From assembly GCF_900091315.1 (NCBI RefSeq), contig NZ_FLSP01000006.1, forward strand, positions 91,893 to 155,892: a stretch of 64,000 bases of DNA, in the 5' to 3' direction. Numbering within the stretch: the stretch's first letter is position 1; each line of letters starts with the position of its first letter. This document shows positions 60,376 to 64,000 of the stretch, one piece after another. The notes under the pieces were generated by a model, which was not told the origin of the DNA, ran no database searches, and worked only from the letters and a program-made list of their open reading frames with translations. Both the position numbers and the translations under genes were made by a program. This DNA is from Streptomyces sp. DI166. Lineage in GTDB: Bacteria; Actinomycetota; Actinomycetes; Streptomycetales; Streptomycetaceae.

Positions 60376-61788
60376 ATGCGGTTGACCGTCATCGGTACGG
60401 GATACCTAGGAGCCGTGCACGCCGCGTGCATGGCCGACATCGGGCACGACGTCCTCGGTGTCGACGTCGACATCGAGAAGATCACCGCCCTTACCGAGGG
60501 CCGGACCCCGTTCTTCGAACCGGGGCTCGACGACGTCCTCACCCGTGCCCTCGCCGCCGGACGTCTGCGCTTCACCACCAGCCTGCGCGAGGCGGCGGCG
60601 CACGGCGAGGTCCACTTCATCTGCGTCGGCACCCCCCAACAGCCCGGCTCGCAGGCGGCGGACCTACGGTACGTGGACGCCGTCGTCGACGGGCTAGCCC
60701 CGCATCTGCCCGCGTCCTGCCTCGTCGTCGGCAAATCCACGGTCCCGGTGGGCACGACAGCCCGGCTGACGTCCCGCATCGCGGACCTCGTACGCGGCGG
60801 CGTGCGGGCCGAGGTGGCGTGGAACCCGGAGTTCCTGCGCGAGGGCTTCGCTGTCGAGGACACCCTGCACCCGGACCGGCTCGTGGTCGGCGCCACCAGC
60901 CGCGAGGCAGACGAAACGCTGCGCCGGGTGTACGCGCCGATGCTCGCGGCGGGCGTGCCCTACATCAGTACCGACCCGAACACTGCGGAGCTGGTGAAGG
61001 TCGCGGCGAACTCCTTCCTCGCCACGAAGATCTCGTTCATCAACGCGATGGCCGAGGTCTGCGACGCGGCAGGCGCGGACGTCGCCACCCTCGCCGACGC
61101 GCTGGGCCACGACAGCCGGATCGGCCGACGCTTCCTCAACGCCGGGGTCGGCTTCGGCGGCGGCTGCCTGCCGAAGGACATCCGGGCGTTCACCGCGCGC
61201 GCCCAGGAGCTGGGCGTCGGGGCAGCGGTGGCGTTCCTCGACCAGGTCGACGCGATCAACCAGCGGCAGCGGGCCCGGACCGTCGCGCTCGCACGCCAGA
61301 TGGCGGGCGGAGACCTGACCGGCCGCCGAGTGACGGTGCTGGGCGCCACGTTCAAGCCGAACAGCGACGACGTACGCGACTCACCGGCCCTGGCGGTCGC
61401 GGCGGCGCTGCACCGCGAGGGCGCGGACGTCAGTGTGCACGATCCGGAGGGTACGGCCAACGCGCGGCTCGCCCACCCGGAGTTGCGCTGCAGCTCCGAC
61501 CTGCTGGCCGCATGCCAGGGCGCCGAACTGGTCCTGCACCTCACGGAGTGGAGCCAGTACCGCGAGCTGGACCCGGTCAAACTGGCCCGCGTCGTCCGCG
61601 TACCCATGCTCATCGACGGCCGCAACGGGCTCGCCCACACGGAATGGCAGGCAGCCGGCTGGACGGTCAAGGCTCTGGGCCGCCCGACACTGCCGGACGG
61701 CACGGACACCCCCCACCCGCACGACCCGCTGCGCGCCACGATCACCCACCCGGCCACCGAACCGGACCGCGCCACAACCCTCGCATAG
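60376..61788 (+). CDS. ugd: UDP-glucose 6-dehydrogenase
   Basis: A 470-residue nucleotide-sugar dehydrogenase; ATG 60376 has AGGAG upstream. The NAD motif is G-T-G-Y-L-G near residue 7, and K-S-T-V-P-V-G-T-T near 124 is family-typical. The catalytic Cys lies in G-G-G-C-L-P-K-D near 263, after the Lys and Asn of K-V-A-A-N-S-F near 210. The second Rossmann domain includes L-G-A-T-F-K-P-N-S-D-D near 320. It oxidises UDP-glucose to UDP-glucuronate with two NAD+, supplying the decarboxylase encoded at the head of the operon. The histidine/proline-rich tail is disordered. Confidence 0.93.
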   Translation: MRLTVIGTGYLGAVHAACMADIGHDVLGVDVDIEKITALTEGRTPFFEPGLDDVLTRALAAGRLRFTTSLREAAAHGEVHFICVGTPQQPGSQAADLRYVDAVVDGLAPHLPASCLVVGKSTVPVGTTARLTSRIADLVRGGVRAEVAWNPEFLREGFAVEDTLHPDRLVVGATSREADETLRRVYAPMLAAGVPYISTDPNTAELVKVAANSFLATKISFINAMAEVCDAAGADVATLADALGHDSRIGRRFLNAGVGFGGGCLPKDIRAFTARAQELGVGAAVAFLDQVDAINQRQRARTVALARQMAGGDLTGRRVTVLGATFKPNSDDVRDSPALAVAAALHREGADVSVHDPEGTANARLAHPELRCSSDLLAACQGAELVLHLTEWSQYRELDPVKLARVVRVPMLIDGRNGLAHTEWQAAGWTVKALGRPTLPDGTDTPHPHDPLRATITHPATEPDRATTLA

Positions 61789-61803
61789 GCACCGGACAAG
61801 GCT

Positions 61804-61838
61804 GAGGGGCCACGACGGACTGCCCGTCGTGGCCCCTC
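61804..61838. terminator. Perfect 15-bp stem bidirectional terminator
   Basis: GAGGGGCCACGACGG at 61804-61818 pairs without mismatch with CCGTCGTGGCCCCTC at 61824-61838 around ACTGC. It sits between the convergent stops of the dehydrogenase and the beta-helix gene and should end transcription from both sides. Confidence 0.88.
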
Positions 61839-61846
61839 GCCGTTGC

Positions 61847-63556
61847 CTACTCGCCGGCGCTCTCACTGACGGTGGTCGGCTGGGCGGCCCCCACGGTCGG
61901 GGACTGCCCGAGCCGGTTGCCGAAGTAGTCCACGAGCCGCGGGGCGGCTTTGAACTGCCGCGCCTCCAGGCCGACAGGTGCTGCAGTCTGTTCGCAGCGG
62001 GGCACCAGGTTCACAGCGCCCGACCCCTCGGCGACGTCAGCGGCCAGGCCCCGCAGACAGGGGTCCTCGTCGGAACCGGTCGGCTGGCCGCCGAGGACCT
62101 CCTGGCGCGATGTGGTGCGCCAGTCGTCCAGCGCGGCATAGCGCTGGGTGCCCCAGCCCAGATCCCAACTGCCGCTGCTGTAGTAGTCGTTGCCCTGCAG
62201 CACAAGCCGGGAAGGAGCGTACGCGGACTGGGCCTCGACCAGCGGTCCGCCATCGGTGGCGAAGATGTTGTTGTGGACGCGAACACCGCGCATCCCGTCC
62301 CGCAGCCGAAGGGCCGGCGGGCGGTACCCGGCCGCCTCCGCCGAGGCCAGGCCCTCGGTCCGCATGACGACCGTGTTGTGGTAGATGTCCAGCTCGCTCA
62401 TGCGGGTGCCGTAGGCGACGATGCCGCCGTACTCGGGCAGCTTGCGCGCGTCGTCCCAACTCATGTTGAAGCGCACGACGTTGTTGCGGTGGGCGCCGGT
62501 CGGCTTCCCGGAGTAGACGAGGAAGCCGGGCCCGTCGTTGCCGTGGGCGAGGTTGTACTGCATGACCGAGTCCGAGACGTTGTTGTCGAGGCCGAAGCCG
62601 CCGCCGTCGACATGGGACCCGGTGCGGTTGCGGTAGGAGGTGTTGTGCTCCAGCAGGACACGGGTGGAGTCGTACACCCAGACTCCCTCGGGCCCCTCCT
62701 CGGCGTCTCTTGCAGACCTCGCGCCGTTGTCGTGGGCGACCGACCGTACGACCTGGGCGTCCCTGACGCTGCCCAGCGCGATGCCGCTGCCGGTGTTCCG
62801 GCCATCGCTCTTGGGATCGCCGGTATTGGCGTAGGCCTTCACCCGCTCGATCCGGAGCCGTTCGTTCGCGTATGCCGGGCGGTCGGCGTCGAACGCGGGA
62901 CCGTAGAAGGCGAGCCCGGCTTCGAGATTGTGATGCACCGAGACATCGGTGATCCGTACGTCACTGAAGCCTGCCGCGGCGCCCGGGTCCGCTCCCACGC
63001 TGATGCCGTTCTGGAAGCCTTGGGCCTCCACGTGCGTGATCCTGACATGGCCGAGCCGCCGGGCGCCGGGCAGAGTGTTGCGGAAGGCGATACCGACCCC
63101 CTCCCGCAGGGCCTTTCGGTCGCCCACCAGTGCCAGGTTCCTGATCTCGACACCGGCGGTGTTCCGCACCGTGATCGCCGAAGTGCCGCGCGGCGCGATG
63201 GTGGCACGCCCGGTCCCGTAGGACTCGATGACCACGGGCCTGGCCGCACTGCCGGCCTCACCCTTCTCCAGGGTGAGGCTGCCGCGGAAACGCGCGCCGC
63301 CCTGGAGCCGCAGCCGGTCACCGGGTTGGAACCGCACACCGTTCGCGTGATCCAGGGTCCGCCAGGGCCGGGCCGCAGACATGCCGTCGTTCTTGTCGTC
63401 ACCGTCGGGGCTCACGTAGAAGGTGTACGGCCCCCCGTTGACGGGACGAGCGGGACGGTACACACCCGCCACGTCGCACCCTGCCACCAGCACGAGCGCT
63501 GCCGCCGAGACTCCCGCGGCGGCCATCGAGGCTCGACTCCGCTTCACCGCTCTCAC
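61847..63556 (-). CDS. Right-handed parallel beta-helix lipoprotein
   Basis: A 569-residue exported protein. GTG 63556 has AAAGGGG five bases upstream; GTG 63562 is possible. The signal peptide ends in L-V-L-V-A-G-C near residue 27, a good lipobox. F-Y-V-S-P-D-G-D-D-K-N-D-G near 48 and P-W-R-T-L near 68 are the usual start of pectate-lyase-like beta-helix proteins, and Asn-rich strand turns recur to about residue 430. Members bind or cleave polysaccharides. Its place against the glycan operon suggests it trims or anchors that polymer on the outer membrane face. Confidence 0.83.
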   Translation of the reverse strand: MRAVKRSRASMAAAGVSAAALVLVAGCDVAGVYRPARPVNGGPYTFYVSPDGDDKNDGMSAARPWRTLDHANGVRFQPGDRLRLQGGARFRGSLTLEKGEAGSAARPVVIESYGTGRATIAPRGTSAITVRNTAGVEIRNLALVGDRKALREGVGIAFRNTLPGARRLGHVRITHVEAQGFQNGISVGADPGAAAGFSDVRITDVSVHHNLEAGLAFYGPAFDADRPAYANERLRIERVKAYANTGDPKSDGRNTGSGIALGSVRDAQVVRSVAHDNGARSARDAEEGPEGVWVYDSTRVLLEHNTSYRNRTGSHVDGGGFGLDNNVSDSVMQYNLAHGNDGPGFLVYSGKPTGAHRNNVVRFNMSWDDARKLPEYGGIVAYGTRMSELDIYHNTVVMRTEGLASAEAAGYRPPALRLRDGMRGVRVHNNIFATDGGPLVEAQSAYAPSRLVLQGNDYYSSGSWDLGWGTQRYAALDDWRTTSRQEVLGGQPTGSDEDPCLRGLAADVAEGSGAVNLVPRCEQTAAPVGLEARQFKAAPRLVDYFGNRLGQSPTVGAAQPTTVSESAGE

Positions 63557-63585
63557 GTCCACCCCTTTGGGTCAGGTCGCTACCA

Positions 63586-63912
63586 TCAAGGCAAAACACG
63601 CACATCACATGACAGCCTGTCAGAAAAGGTGTGAACGGAGCGTCGACGACAGTACGGCATACGAGTCACATGCGTATGCCCATCCGCGCTCGTGCTCCGC
63701 TTGACGGGCGGGGGGCGACGTGCGGCGTCGCAGCGGATGCCGACCTCGACGGGGTAGCCTGAGTCGGGGGTCAGGCCGTCGCCGGTGAAGACGGGCCACT
63801 TGTCAATGAAGGCCCATTGGCGCCGGTGTGCGTCGGCGAAGCGGACCTCGACCAGGCAGGGCTGAGGTTCGTCATCGACTCATCGGATCGCTTCGCAACG
63901 CACGAAGACCAT
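63586..63912 (-). pseudogene. Hypothetical gene with an in-frame TGA
   Basis: ATG 63912 opens M-V-F-V-R-C-E-A-I-R and meets TGA at 63880-63882. The same frame resumes V-D-D-E-P-Q-P-C-L-V-E-V-R-F-A-D and W-A-F-I-D-K-W-P-V-F, then P-V-E-V-G-I-R-C-D, coherent protein-like sequence of strand character. A TGG-to-TGA change would explain the break. After that the frame runs on without a clear end to 63586, so the 3' end may also be altered. The family is unknown to me. Confidence 0.5.
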
Positions 63913-64000
63913 GGGCAGAGCCTGCCATCACGGCCTGCGGTCGGCAGCCGGATTCTCCAGGCGACCCAGGGTTTTGACACCTTGAAGCCCCCCACTGTGT

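Overview
The window is high-GC DNA with GGAGG-type ribosome binding sites, frequent GTG and TTG starts, and gene families typical of Streptomyces: MmyB-type and ImmA-linked XRE regulators, PucR regulators, RsbW-like ATPases, a SpoIIE/GAF phosphatase and MAB_1171c transporters. It reads as accessory chromosome of a Streptomyces-like actinomycete. I see no tRNA, rRNA, CRISPR array, transposase or phage genes. About ten broken or truncated genes suggest relaxed selection, as in chromosome arms, but the position on the chromosome is inference.

Layout. 1-0.86 kb: a cobalamin riboswitch and the first codons of a cbtB-like gene on the minus strand, divergent from a CbtAB-associated histidine-phosphatase-like gene. 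0.9-6.3 kb: an MMPL exporter divergent from a NarL/DesK-type two-component system, then an RBBP9-like hydrolase and an Lrp regulator. 6.3-14 kb (minus): a secreted GH92 alpha-mannosidase, then an envelope set made of a CseB/CseC-like two-component system, a D-Ala-D-Ala carboxypeptidase and a membrane EEP-family protein. 14.3-18.7 kb: a lipoprotein, several acetyltransferases (two broken), an ATPase fragment and a quinone-oxidoreductase-like gene whose operator survives beside a stump of its probable HxlR regulator. 18.8-25 kb: Lrp/M20 peptidase, deaminase, TetR/DoxX and PhzF/Lrp pairs, then SnoaL and DUF3237 remnants. 25-33 kb: a large AAA/TPR regulator, a seven-bladed PLL-like propeller protein, a secreted carboxylesterase and a globin/reductase fusion. 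33-36 kb: a Doc-type toxin-antitoxin pair with a perfect operator, and a TetR/MFS divergon with paired operators. 36-42.4 kb: a NUDIX hydrolase, an MprF-like protein with a rhomboid-like N-terminus, and a PucR/ferredoxin reductase/fatty-acid desaturase module. 42.4-45.9 kb: M20 and LysR remnants, a SpoIIE-family protein with damaged catalytic motifs, and an RsbW-like ATPase.

45.9-51.9 kb holds the most unusual locus. A minus-strand cassette encodes an XRE regulator, an ImmA-like protease (4-nt overlap), a MAB_1171c-type membrane protein, an FAD monooxygenase (8-nt overlap) and a 71-residue protein. The small protein shares a Y-G-V...D-L-R-x-H-G domain with the C-terminus of the XRE regulator. 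Upstream lies an intergenic region with four AACGATCGTT-like boxes in two pairs, each pair spaced 21 bp centre to centre. It separates the cassette from a divergent transcript with a 39-codon ORF and an ATP-grasp ligase. I propose a protease-gated regulatory system with a small-protein partner controlling an oxidative or ligase modification pathway.

52-55.7 kb: hypothetical genes and an MmyB regulator/aldo-keto reductase divergon. 56.2-63.6 kb: an extracellular polysaccharide locus with a UDP-glucuronate decarboxylase-like enzyme, a cellulose-synthase-like GT2, GalE and UDP-glucose dehydrogenase, ending at a perfect 15-bp stem terminator, with a convergent parallel beta-helix lipoprotein. The right edge carries a gene interrupted by an in-frame TGA.
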